From: Terana coerulea
Taxonomy: Eukaryota; Basidiomycota; Agaricomycetes; Polyporales; Phanerochaetaceae
Direction: 5' to 3'
Assembly (NCBI GenBank): GCA_024811115.1
Contig: JAKOGH010001090.1
Span: 1 to 23,395 of the forward strand
Length of the DNA: 23,395 bases
Under the pieces are notes generated by a model. It did not search any database. It saw only the letters and a list, made by a program, of their open reading frames with translations, and was not told where the DNA came from. A program made the position numbers and the translations under genes. This document shows, in pieces, positions 9,223 through 19,438 of the stretch. Within the stretch, counting starts at the first letter, position 1; each line of letters begins with the position of its first letter.

Positions 9223-10824
9223 ATGGACCTACGAGAGGTGTGAGCAACAATCGTGCCCAAATCGTTACAATGGAGTTGAGGCAGTGTACGAGGGAGAACA
9301 TCCAGATCAGATCCAGCAACCTCAAGTAGGATAGCACCCAGAAGAACCACTGATCCAACTCCCAGCAGGAAGTTCAGGCTCACCAAGCTCTGCGTTCCTC
9401 GAACTCCTTCAGAACCTCTGCATGCTCACACCTCAAACCAGCACTCCATGTACGCAGACTCCAATAATCACACCAGCAGCCCTTCCTCCACGCAATCTCT
9501 TACCACAGCCCCTTCCCTCCACCTCTTGTATCCGCACCTGCACCTATGGCTCAACCAATGACCCTTGAGCAGCTGGTTCAGGCTCTGGCTCAACAAGTAG
9601 CCAACCTCATCCAGAATGTCAACCAGGATGAAGGTCTAGCAAGCACAGCAAGCGCAACAGCCTCCACCAGTAATAAATGCCACGGTCACCGCACAACCGC
9701 CCACTAAACAATATGTGCAGAAACCCGCCACATACAACGGCAAGTCTACGGATGATGCACGGCGGTTTCTCGTGGCCTTTACTGTTTGGGGCGCAGGACC
9801 GAAAGAGGGATTGAGTGACTGAGTACAGCGACAGAGCCGGGATGCCAATGGCAACCAAGTAGTTGACGCATACGGCCAGCCAGTCATGAAGATGGGGTAC
9901 GACTCTCAGATCAACGAGTAGGTTGGAGCAGGCCTCAATGTCCTGGTAGAAGACGTGGCCATTTGGGTGACACTAACTATAGAAGCACTGACGAAAGGCG
10001 AAACCCCGTACGTCAATTGGACGGCGTTTCTACAAGCCTTTTACACTCGGTTCGAGACAGTAGACGAGGCAGGAGATGCACTGGCCTCCCTCAATACCCT
10101 TTGGGTAGGAAACAAGACAGCGCAGAAGTATATGGCGCTGTTCTACCAGCACGCTGGCCGTACTACCCTCAGTGACGAGGACAAGCACATTCAGTACAAA
10201 AGCACCTGTCCATCTACGTCAAGGACTGAATTGCGGAGACAGGCAGAGACACTTCGACTCTGGTGTATGTGGTAGAGGCAGCACAGGATATCAACAGAAG
10301 GAAGCACAAGCGAGACGTAGAGCAAGCTCGCAAGCAAGGACATTGACCCAGGACTACAATGTCAACGTCAACTTCAAGGCCTCGACACTTCTCTTCGGCA
10401 GCCCCAATCCAGCCATTCCAGACTCCAGCCAACTCCGACACCATGGACATCTCGGCCACAACTCCGGCACTGAGGTCAGCCCAGGCCTGGCGTGAAAGCT
10501 CTAGCTGGAAGATGCTTTGGATGCAGATCGAAGGACCACACTATGGTGGCCTGTCCTCACCGCTAGTCCATATGCCAGCACTGCCACAAGGTAGGGCATA
10601 CCTCAGCGGCGTGTCAATTCTGATACATGGAACAGACAGAAGTGGCGGCAGCACAAGTCAATGCTGCTAGTACGGACAGCAGTGTGCTACCAAGGTTACC
10701 TTTGACAACTGCGTTGAGTACATTGGACTTAGCTGTGTCAAGCTCCTCCTCTGTGTTGGAAGCAGCAGTCGCATCACTGGCACAATTGGTAGCGTCGCTG
10801 GAGGCACATGCCTACGTGAGGTAA
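9223..10824 (+). pseudogene. gag: Gypsy gag polyprotein, decayed
   Basis: Capsid/nucleocapsid gene of the chromovirus. The likely start is ATG 9223 (MDLREV), followed at once by a stop or frame change; a neighbouring frame reads MELRQCTRENIQIRSSNL. Next are a coiled stretch, MTLEQLVQALAQQVANLIQ (from about 9558), and a retrotransposon-gag domain (about 9700-10200) with TYNGKSTDDARRFLVAF and VNWTAFLQAFYTRFETVDEA, ending LFYQHAGRTTLSDEDKHIQY. A CCHC zinc knuckle, CQHCHKVGHTSAAC (C-x2-C-x4-H-x4-C), is at 10573-10614, followed by a Ser/Ala-rich helix to the stop at 10822-10824. In-frame stops include TAG at 9919 where Trp is expected. Several frame changes separate the blocks, so no intact protein can be made. 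Confidence 0.8.
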
Positions 10825-11228
10825 CAGGGGATTTTTGTAAGGTTCTTGGCTAAGGCTGCAGCTAAGAACCCGACGTGTTTCCCTGGTTTCAACCGTTTCT
10901 CAATATTGCGTGTGGACCCTTGTTCTGAAATAGACACTGACTCAAATCCGGTCTCTTCTGTATATATACCATCATTGTCCCAGGTTCCTTTGACTTTGTA
11001 TCTAAAGTCCCGCTCCATTCAGTCGTGTTCCAAGAAAACTGTTCCTTTATAGTACCAGTAGTTGATACGGACTCACGGAATTCAACTCTCAAGACTGCTA
11101 GCACAGATGCAACTCTGCTATTCCTTAGTCCCAAGGACGCTGTAGCACCTGAGTCTGTAGCACCAGCTCCCTCTATACCAGACGTCGTAAGTAGCATGTA
11201 TGACATGGTTTTTTCATGCCAGCTTTAG
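10825..11228 (+). pseudogene. Gypsy gag-pol linker, decayed
   Basis: Open stretches in the + frames (for example 11025-11228, ending DVVSSMYDMVFSCQL) lead straight into the protease after one stop. The sequence is probably the degenerate start of pol. No conserved motif is visible. The minus-strand frames here are shadows. Confidence 0.5.
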
Positions 11229-14200
11229 GAGATAGATCACCAGTCAAAACACTTCCGGGTCGCAGTGTATGTAGCAGGCAAAAGGACTCGGGCCATGCTA
11301 GACAGCGGCGCCAGTGGACTGTTTGTCGACAGAGACTACGCTTGAAAGCGCAATCTTGCACTTAGCCCCTTGGTTCACCAGCTGCCCCTTTACAACATTG
11401 GCGGTAGCTCCAACCAAGCTGGAACTATCACTCATTTTGCACAGCTGAGACTGGTTATCGACAGCCATGATCAAGAGTGGGATTTTCTAGTGATAAGCTT
11501 AGGATCTGAGGACGTCATCCTAGGATTGCCCTAGCTGAGATCAGTCAATCCACAAGTTGACTGGCAAGACAGAACACTAGAGTTGAAAGCAGAGCAGCGC
11601 CCTCAGAGAGTGGAAGCCAACTAGAAAGCACAGCGAAGCTGAGTCAAAGCTGGACTTCTAGAAGGAGGAGATGAGCTATGGATGTGCACTGAATGCACCT
11701 ACTCGCAGCAGATTGCTGAAGAGGAATTCGCGCAAGCGAGGGCAGTGGTCCTTCGAAAAGATGGTCTTAGAGGAGTATCATTGCCACACTCACGTATTCT
11801 CTGAGAAATAGTCACACCGACTACCCGAACACAAATCCTGGGACCACACTATCAACCTCAAGGAAGGAGCTCCAGAAACACTACACACCCGAGCCTTCCC
11901 AATGTCAGTTCCAGAAAATGAAGAGTTGGAACACTTTTTGATGAGAGTTTAGCCAAAGGATACATCATCCCCTCTAAGTCTCCTATGGCATCCCTGGTCT
12001 TCTTTATCAAAAAGAAGGATGGCAAACTGTGACTGGTTCAGAACTACCAAAAGCTCAATGAGATTACCATTAAGAACTGCTACCCACTCCCTCTAGTGTC
12101 AGACATCATTAACAAGCTAAAAGAGCTTGAGTCTTCACGAAGCTCGACATTTGATGGAGATACAATAATATTCGTGATTTGCAAGTCAGATCAATGGAAA
12201 GCAGTGTTTATCACAAACAGGGGACTCTTCGAACTGAAAGTCATATTCTTTAAGTTGACAAATTCACCGGCAACCTTCTAGTCACTCATAAATGCAATCT
12301 TCGCAGACCTAATAGCAGCAAACAAGATGGCGGTCTACATGGATGACATCCTGATCTATAGCAGCAACCCGGAGACACACCGAGAGACTACCCACAAAGT
12401 CCTGCGTTGGCTGAAAGAGTACGACCTGTTTCTAAAGCCGGAAAAGTGCAAGTTTGACAAAGAGGAGATCAAATACCTAGGCATGGTCATTCAAGCCGGA
12501 GAGATGAAAATGGACCCAGCCAAGGTGTGAGCAATTATCAAGTGGCACACTTTTCAACCCTTCAGGATGTGCGAGGATTCTTGGGCTTTGCAAACTTCTA
12601 TCGAAGGTTCATTGAAGGGTTTTTGTATCGAGCTCACCCTCTGAACGACTTGACTAAGAAGGACACACCTTAGCGATGGGGACCAGCAGAACAGTCTGTA
12701 TTCGATGACCCGCGAAAGCCTTCGCCACAGCACCAATCCTGGCAATGTACGACCCAACCAGGGAGACGGAGATCAAGTAGATGCGCCAAACTTTGCAACG
12801 GGAGGAGTCCTATCCCAGTGAGAAGACGACAACCTCATGCACTCAGTTGCATTCCGCTCTGAGACAATGTCACCAGCAGAGCGCAACTACAAAATCTACG
12901 ACAAGGAACTCTTGGCAATCGTTAGAGCTTTGGAGGAGTGGCGGCATTACCTAGAAGGACTTCCTAAGGTCACTGTCTATTCAGATCACAAAAACCTCGA
13001 GCACTGGACAAAAGCCCAGAATCCGACCCACTGATAAGCCAGATGGTCTCTCTGGCTATCACGATTTCACATGGAGATAGTACACCGCCCAGGCAAGTCA
13101 CAAGGGAAGTCGGATGCGATAACATGCAGCACTTCGTCAGAAGTCCCAGATGCCGAAGACAACGAAGAACAAATAGTGTTAGTTCCAAGGCACTCACAGA
13201 CCATTAACGCCGCCGACATCCTAGGTACAACAGAAGGAGTTGTGATTAAAGGGAATTCAGTAGAGGGAGATATCAGGAAAGCAGGACAAAGAGAAGCAAT
13301 AGTGGTAGAGGCACTGAAGGGATTGAAAAGATGAGAGCGTGACAATTACTCAATGGGACAAAGGAATGGAAGGAAGTGGATGGATTAGTGTATTACCAAG
13401 AGAAGCTATATGTACCAGACAACCTGGAGATAAGGAGGAGGATCTTAGCAGAATGTCACAATGGAAGGACGACTGGACATCCAAGACGAGACAGAACTTA
13501 CGAACTGGTTAGCCGGCACTACTAGTGGTCACTAATGCGAACCTTTGTTGACCAATATGTGAAAGGATGCAAACAATGCCAGTGATTCAAGCCTGCGTCC
13601 CACCCACGAAGTTGACCCACTTCCAATCGCAGTTCCGGAAGGACCATGGCAAATCATGGGAGCAAACTTGGTAACTGGACTTCCCCATCAAAGAGCCTGG
13701 ATGGACAACTCTACAACACCATCCTAACGATTGTTGACCTGTACACTAAGCAAGGACACTTCGTGCTCACCAACGATTCAGTCACAGCAGAGGGAATAGC
13801 ATCGCTCTTGGAACGAGAGCTCTTTAGACTTCACAGACTACTACAAGGGATTATATCAGACCGGAGACCACAATTTGCAGCCAAAGTCATCACAGCACTG
13901 TACAAGAGGCTAAGGATTAACAGCCAGCTTACAACAGCTTATCACCCTCAGGCAAACGGGCAGACAGAGTGGGCCAACCAGGAGATTGAGCAGTACTTAC
14001 GGCTATTTACCTCGCGAGCGACAAGATGACTGGGCCCAGCTCATACTAGTTGCCGAGTTTGCACTCAACTCCAGAGTACACTCAGCTCACCGGCCGATCG
14101 CTGTTCGAAGTGCTGTATGGCTACCAACCAGACTTCACGATTCTGGCAGGAGGACGCAGCAATGTACCAGCAGCAGACTCTCGAGCAGAACTACTAGCCC

Positions 14201-14990
14201 AGACACGTAAGGATGCAGAGGCAGCTCTTCGAACTACAAAAAGAAGATGTCTGCCGGTGCTCTCTCATCCAGAGTGTTTGACGTTGGAGATAAAGTCTGG
14301 CTGGATAGCTGCAACATGCAGATACACCAAGCCTCTCGCAAGCTGGGACCCAAGCAGCTTGGACTTTACAAGATCCTGCAGAGAGTAGGCGATCGGGGCT
14401 ACAAGCTCAAATTACCAATAGCACTGAAAATCCACAATGTGTTCTATGTCGACTGGCTCTCACCGCTGAATAGTGATTGGCAAGGGTAAACCCTCCATGC
14501 TTAGAGGCTAACCCTTACCCTTACCCTTCAAAACCCTTACCCTCATGAAGGGTAAGGGTTGGGGTTACCCTTCAAATCCTTGCCAAAATGGGCAGAAAAT
14601 GGTGCTTTGAGTGCTTTTTCATTCAATTATAATGTCAGCCTTCTATTTGAGTAGCTTGCATTGATATAGAAAGCACTCATAACACTTGTAGCTCTATCTA
14701 GCAACACATCTGCTATTTGAATGCAAACCCCTTCCAGACAAGGGTTAACTTTTCCCAACCCTTACCCTTACCCTTCATACCCTTACCCTTAACCCTCCGA
14801 GGGTTTGCAAACCCCTGCCTATCACTAACCGTGAAAGGGTAACGAAGTCAATGGAGTCTTACCACTGCCCCCAGCCCCAGTCACAGTCGGAGAAGAGGAG
14901 GAGTATGAGGTGGAGGAAATTCTTAACAGCAGAATCTTCCGCCGGCAATTCCAATACCTCGTCAAATGGAAGGGCTACAGCTCGGGATCC
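11229..14990 (+). pseudogene. pol: Gypsy chromovirus pol: protease, RT, RNase H, integrase, chromodomain (decayed)
   Basis: Domain order PR-RT-RH-INT-CHD identifies a Ty3/gypsy chromovirus. Protease: MLDSGASGLFVD with the catalytic DSGAS at 11301. RT: KKKDGKL-stop-LVQNYQKLNE near 12010-12060, and YMDDILIYSS with YMDD at 12336-12347. RNase H: DAPNFATGGVLSQ then [21 protein letters not shown] (12880-12945), and [10 protein letters not shown]. Integrase: an HHCC zinc site, with H at 13457 and 13478 and C at 13568 and 13577 (H-x6-H-x29-C-x2-C), then D at 13736, D at 13859 and E at 13967, an exact D,D-35-E. A chromodomain fragment follows a MITE: EYEVEEILNSR...YLVKWKGYSSG (14899-14986), cut by the LTR before its usual C-terminal helix. 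More than ten stops include TGA 12030, TAG 12279, TAG 12671 and TGA 12819; frameshifts occur near 11940 and 13650. Inactive. Confidence 0.88.
14471..14827. mobile_element. hAT-like MITE, copy 1 (357 bp), hexamer-rich
   Basis: Ends are TAGTGATTGGCAAGGGT and, inverted, TAGTGATAGGCAGGGGT, about 15 of 17 bp inverted and starting with the hAT-type YARNG. The flanks ACCGCTGAA (14462-14470) and ACCGTGAA (14828-14835) look like an 8-9-bp target duplication with one base lost. It sits between the integrase C-terminus and the chromodomain. The interior holds repeated ACCCTT/CCCTTA units near both ends (14510-14577 and 14750-14800), an inverted run of AAGGGT (14548-14566), and a hairpin GAGTGCTTT (14609-14617) with AAAGCACTC (14670-14678). 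There is no coding sequence. It is nearly the same as copy 2 at 15217. Confidence 0.75.
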
Positions 14991-15665
14991 CAGCGCTTAG
15001 CGCCCAAATGCGGCTCAATTCTTCTCACATTCTCAGACACTTAGCACTCTGGACTCTCTAGCCTTGTCCCTCATTTTGACCTCTTGGTCATTGGGAACAA
15101 GGTATGTATTTGATACACTGTACATAGTAGCAATACTAACTTGGTCATTGGAGACAAGTATCGGCACCTGCTTGCCTGTTCTGTGAGGTCTACTTGGAGT
15201 TGGCCTTCGTCGCCCTTAGTAATTGGCAAGGGTAAACCCTCTATGCTCAGAGGGCAACCCTTACCCTTACTTCCTCCAATACCCTTACCCTCATCAAGGG
15301 TAAGGGTTAAGGGTTACCCTTCAAACTCTTGTCAAAATAGGCTGAAAACAGTGCTTTAAGTGCTTTCCCCACTTACTTATAATATCAGTCTTCTATTTGA
15401 GTGGCTTGCATTGGTATAGAAAGCACTTACAACACTTGCAGCCCTCTTTAGCAATATGCCGAGTGCTTGAATACAAACCCCTACCAGACAAGGGTTAACT
15501 TTCCTCAGCCCTTACCCTTACCCTCCGTACCCTTACCCTTAACCCTCAGAGGGTTTGCAAACCCCTGCCTATCACTAGTCGCCCTCCTCTTATGTGTTCT
15601 ATCATCTATTCTCCATCCACCCGATCTGCTCGTTTTGATTACGTGTTGAGCTCATCTCCACAACA
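14985..15665 (+). repeat. Gypsy 3' LTR, interrupted by a MITE
   Basis: Same LTR family as 1345-1658. The left part is 14985-15216 and the right part 15578/15586-15665, with a 361-bp MITE and target duplication between. Starts GGATCCCAGCGCTTAGCG (the expected TG is GG here) and ends CTCCACAACA. It abuts a truncated chromodomain directly, so the last part of pol and the polypurine tract are missing. Compared with the upstream LTR it has T/A at almost every differing site, including loss of CpG in CTCGATTC to CTCAATTC, CACGTT to CACATT and CTCGGAC to CTCAGAC. Confidence 0.85.
15217..15577. mobile_element. hAT-like MITE, copy 2 (361 bp) inside the 3' LTR
   Basis: Precisely bounded. GTCGCCCT at 15209-15216 is repeated at 15578-15585, while the uninterrupted LTR at 1345-1658 has a single GTCGCCCT. 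This is an 8-bp target duplication, typical of hAT transposition. Termini are TAGTAATTGGCAAGGGT and, inverted, TAGTGATAGGCAGGGGT. It carries the same hexamer arrays as copy 1 (about 15259-15320 and 15508-15556) and the internal stem AAGTGCTTT (15358-15366) with AAAGCACTT (15420-15428). Non-coding, so it needs a transposase from elsewhere. It is younger than the LTR it sits in. Confidence 0.85.
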
Positions 15666-16389
15666 CTACGTGTGGAAGTCTTTTAGGTGAGATACAAGTT
15701 ATTTATTGGCATAAAGAAAAATATGTATAACATGCGCGAAGTCGCCCTCTCTCTCTCATCGGTCGGGTGCTTAATCTATGCTGTCCCCTTGCATAGCGCA
15801 AGTGGAGAGCCCATGCTCATTATCAAAAAGCTGCATTGCAGGTGCAAACTTTGTAGAAATCAAATAAGAGTTGCCTCCATAGGTTGCTGTAAGGATACTA
15901 GACTCTGGCTGTTGAACTTTGTAAATAAAGTCAAATGCCTCGCCTTCGCATTAAAGCAGCGTTGCATCAAACTTACATGATCATTTTTTCTTCACTTAAC
16001 ACATAATGGCTTTGGCAGTGGAGGGGTGTGGAGAGTGGGTACTGGCAACCTTTCGGTGCGTAAGTTAAAGTTCAAGTTGGGAACTTGCTGGCTGCGTGAT
16101 GCCGCATCAGTCCAGACTCCGCTAGTCCCCGCTGGCGTCTATCAAACGCCACAAAGCAGGAGCCGCGGAAACCATGACACGCGCGCTCTTGTGCGCGCTT
16201 GATTTGTGGTTTGCTTCGGCTTCGAGCTACTCTGCCAGTCACATACAGCCCCACCATCCCCAAGTCACAAAACACGCATTAAACCACCACCGCCTCCAAA
16301 CTAGTGCGTCGACTGTGAATTGACAACCAGGGGAAATGCTAATGATTTGTTAAGCTGAACAACAATTACCGTCAGTTCTCGGTTGTACC
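15666..16389. other. Unassigned stretch right of the mobile-element stack
   Basis: No gene I can support. One + frame of 97 codons (15687-15980) has several Cys and Lys but no family I know, and AT-rich composition. There is a small perfect palindrome, CAAGTT-GGG-AACTTG, at 16073-16087 and a GCGCGC-TCTTGT-GCGCGC hairpin near 16170-16190. It may be old intergenic DNA or an unrecognised element. Confidence 0.4.
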
Positions 16390-16848
16390 GTGACATGGAC
16401 CATGGTCAGTATTGCAAAGAATAGTCTGCGCAGCGCCTTTCGCAAGGCCAACTTTCAAAAGGTGGAGAAGTTATATCGCACACCAATCGGCGACAGGTAT
16501 GTTCTCTTCCGGCTTCTCGCCACATGTGTTGACCCTGACTCCCGACATCGGCGCAGCGGACCCAGTACCAGTACACTCTATTTCATCGCATATGACGAGG
16601 ACAATCCGGGCGAGTCATATTACGGACAGGCCCGATGGTGGGGGGAGGGGGGAGGGGGTGCAACGATGTGGAACGAATTGTATGGGTTGAACTCGAAGGC
16701 GTCAGACGAGTGGACCAATTCATGGGCAGACTCCCGCCGGGCTGCGAAGACCTGCTGCAAGAACACGGACCACTCGAGTGCTACTAGCCGACGTTTTTCC
16801 AGGACTAGCTTTCGGCACTCAATCATCCATGTAATATTCTATAATTAA
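16390..16848 (+). other. Weak coding potential, unrecognised, with possible intron
   Basis: A + strand frame of 152 codons (MTWTMVSIAKNSLRSAFRKA...) can also be read with a 61-bp GT-AG intron (about 16497-16557, GTATGT...GCGCAG). Another frame in the second half reads NDVERIVWVELEGVRRVDQF before a stop. No frame gives a recognised domain, and the best pieces lie in different frames, which suggests a decayed gene or chance. A G-rich tract (16637-16660) lies inside. Confidence 0.25.
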
Positions 16849-18091
16849 TTTCACTACCCATCGCTACTTCAGTCAGAATTAAAGATTACTTACCGACCCT
16901 TTCAACAGCACAGTATGACCAGTCGAAGCGATGGCGGACCATGCAGAGCGCCACCTGAGATTCTGTCATTTCTAGGAGAAGGGTTCTGGAAAGCCTCCTA
17001 CACATCTACCGCTGGACATTGGCAGGGTGAACGGGTGAACATTGTTAATTAACAAGCAGCTCACCATGGAAGTGAGATGTACTTGTCGCAAGCGAGTCGA
17101 AAAGAACTGAGCGAATGTGACGGAGATGTAATTCCTCCTCCCAGCCATATATGTAGACGATCAGGAGCATCCACGCCACCGCTTGTCACAGAAAAAGTAC
17201 CCTACAACGCTGCAGTGCAAAATCTTGAACGTGAGGAAGATCGAGCAACGGCTGCGCGCAAGCTGATCTCGGTGGCTTCGAACCGGCCTTATCGCTGCCT
17301 GCTTCTGGAGAGACTTTCAATGCAGACATTGTCCCACGAGCGAGGAAGGTCCAGTCGGGGCCCAAGGGTAGTGGAGAATGGTCCCGGGGGACGGCGTGGA
17401 TGAACGGCTTGCTTTGATGACTACGGCGTCGTATGCGTCGGCGGAGCTGACGATACTTGACGAGGGGTATTGGCAGCGGTGAAGAAGGACTGTACTGCGC
17501 AAGAGGCTGAGATGTGGGGCATTCCGGGGCCGAATGTGAACGACGCTGGTCCTATGGAGGGAACACCACCTGGCGGATAGTTGCCGCCGTCAAATGCACA
17601 GCCTCCAGGAGGTAGTAGGAAATGGCAAGTGGAGCAGCGTCATGCCAACGAGCAAGCGAAGAAGAGCAGTCGGTGCCGTGCCACCGCACGGCCACACTTT
17701 CCGCGTACTGCCGTTAGGCATGCATCCCGGCTGTACAAACCTTGCATTTTGTGCACAGCATCTGCTCCAGGTCTATTCTCCTCAGCGCGCTTGGACACCA
17801 TGAAGGAAGACGGGACGTACCTCCGTGAGCACCGCAGCAGCACACGCGCCGTCATCCCGGCGGGGATGGCGCAGTGCGCCATGCGAGAGGAAAAAGGAAT
17901 TTATGATTACAGTACATTCGACATGTAGGGTAACATTGTGGCGAGAGCTACAATACAGGACAGTATACTACATGCAAGTCATATCTTAGAAGGTTCCAAA
18001 CTCGGGGTATCATGAGAGGTCCCAGAATAGCCGTCTACTCCTAAACAAAGCGAGGATACAAAAAATCAAATAGGATACGAGGTAAGGAAAA
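16849..18091. other. Region with only short unrecognised ORFs
   Basis: Open + frames at 17077-17403 (a helix NLEREEDRATAARKLISVA in its middle) and 17581-17928, plus a third-frame piece near 17396-17480 (MTTASYASAELTILDEGYW), look like fragments of one or more decayed genes, but no family is recognised and no convincing intron set joins them. The last 150 bp would be the 3' UTR of the minus-strand PARG-like gene. Confidence 0.3.
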
Positions 18092-19438
18092 TCAATGGCT
18101 GAGGGCTGCCTGCGCGACCTCTGCTTCAAATATCCGCATCTCGAACGCCTTCTTGAAGGTGTTGAACTGCTTGCCGGGCACGGCGAAAACCACTTTGTCG
18201 AAGACGTCCTTGAAGCGCGCAGCGGCCGGACCCTCGCCACAGACGAGGAGCTCCGCACTGATCGCAGCGACGGTCTCGACGTTGTTCTCGCTGGAACCGC
18301 AGCCGAACGCTCCGAGGACGAGCGGGCGATTGCCGCGGTCCTCGAAAACACGCAGGGCGCGGCCCATGCGCTCCTTCATGACCGTGCGGATGCCCTCCTC
18401 GAAGAAGTCGCGCTGCTCCGCGGTAATCGTGTGCTTCTGGCGGACGGCGGCAGCGTTGACGGGCACAGCGGAAAGGACGTCCAGCGTGTACGGCGCGATA
18501 AAGTCGCCGCCGACGGTGTCGCCCGGTGCGGAAATGTCCGCATCGTCGGCGTCGGCGCGGAAGACGACGACGCCGGGGGAGTAGACCATGGAGTGATCCT
18601 GGAGGCCGCTACCGTCCTCGCTGCGGAAACTCTTGTGCTCCTTGTAGAAGTCCCCGGCGGTGGGCGCGGTGAGACTAGCGACGAGCGAGCTTAGCCGCGC
18701 GATCGTTTCCTCCTGCTCGTCGCCGCCGTGAAGGTAGCCTCCACCAGGTTTCTTTGGGAGAGGAAAAGGAAAGGACGCCGACGGGAGCGCTGGAGTCCGG
18801 AGGGCAGAGAAGACGACAGATGGCGGGCGGCGGTGAGAGTCGAGCACTGCATGAAGCTAATCTCCGTGCCAGAGGACGTCATGGAATGTGGCGACGGTTC
18901 CCAGAGGGCGAGGGATTCAGAAAAGTGGGGGTAGAACACAGTGCGTTGGCGACTGAGCTGGATCTGTGCAGAAATGTCGTGTGCGACCAGAGAGGTACCG
19001 GCCGAGAGCTCACCGGTCTTTGCAGGCTCGACGACGGGGTACCGACCAAGGTAGGCGATGGTGGGCGAAACCGTGACCACGCGGCGTTCTTCGACATAGC
19101 GTCCGTTACCGAGCACAATCTGCTTTGTCTCCTCCGCCATCGCCGCCCATCGCTCCTCGCCGGGCCTTGCGGACGGCGAGCGCGAGCTCGTGCTTGACGT
19201 TCGGTTGACGTTCGGACTGCGGTTTGGGATTCGAAATGGGCGTCTTGAGCTTTGCGCCCTCACCGGATTGTCGTTCTTCGCGGGACACGATCCGGCGTCG
19301 CTGCTGTATAGCGTCCTTTTTCGCCCGTTGTCGTTGGGCGTCCTGGGACGCTGCCCGCTTTGCGATTCTGATTGGTGTGGCTATCCGTGGTCTTGAGCGG
19401 CGTTCGAGGCCAGATGTAAGTCGATGTGGGGTCTTCAT
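18092..19438 (-). CDS. Microbial-type PARG-like macrodomain protein (TIGR02452/DUF2263), frameshifted
   Basis: A predicted poly(ADP-ribose) glycohydrolase-like macrodomain that would remove ADP-ribose chains from proteins. Core start MAEETKQIVLGNGRYV (ATG at 19140), then TEISFMQCSTLTAAR, PVGVLSFSSP, the PARG signature GGGYLHGGDEQEE (GGG-x7-QEE, about 18707-18745) with the catalytic Glu pair, a middle part with YSPGVVVFR, and the late block RPLVLGAFGCGSSENN, typical of this family. The stop is at 18092-18094. The core would be about 348 residues, a normal length. The reading frame changes near 18795-18815 and again near 18752-18756 (an extra A in CCCAAAGAAA); an optional basic N-terminal extension from ATG 19438 needs a third change near 19120. 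Each equals one extra base. It is a pseudogene or a sequence with insertion errors. The long opposite-strand frame at 18095-18694 is a shadow. Confidence 0.8.

Noticed and set aside
12554..12757. Minus-strand frames across gypsy pol
   Set aside because: Shadows of the reverse transcriptase/RNase H coding strand.
14500..15560. Interstitial telomere repeat or chromosome-end fusion
   Set aside because: The hexamer is CCCTTA/TAAGGG, not CCCTAA/TTAGGG, and lies wholly within elements with inverted ends and target duplications.
14500..15560. CRISPR-like or satellite array
   Set aside because: Units are 6 bp without regular spacers, and the genome is eukaryotic.
18095..18694. 199-codon open frame on + opposite the PARG-like gene
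   Set aside because: It mirrors the GC-rich coding strand of a gene with clear family motifs; no domain is recognisable.
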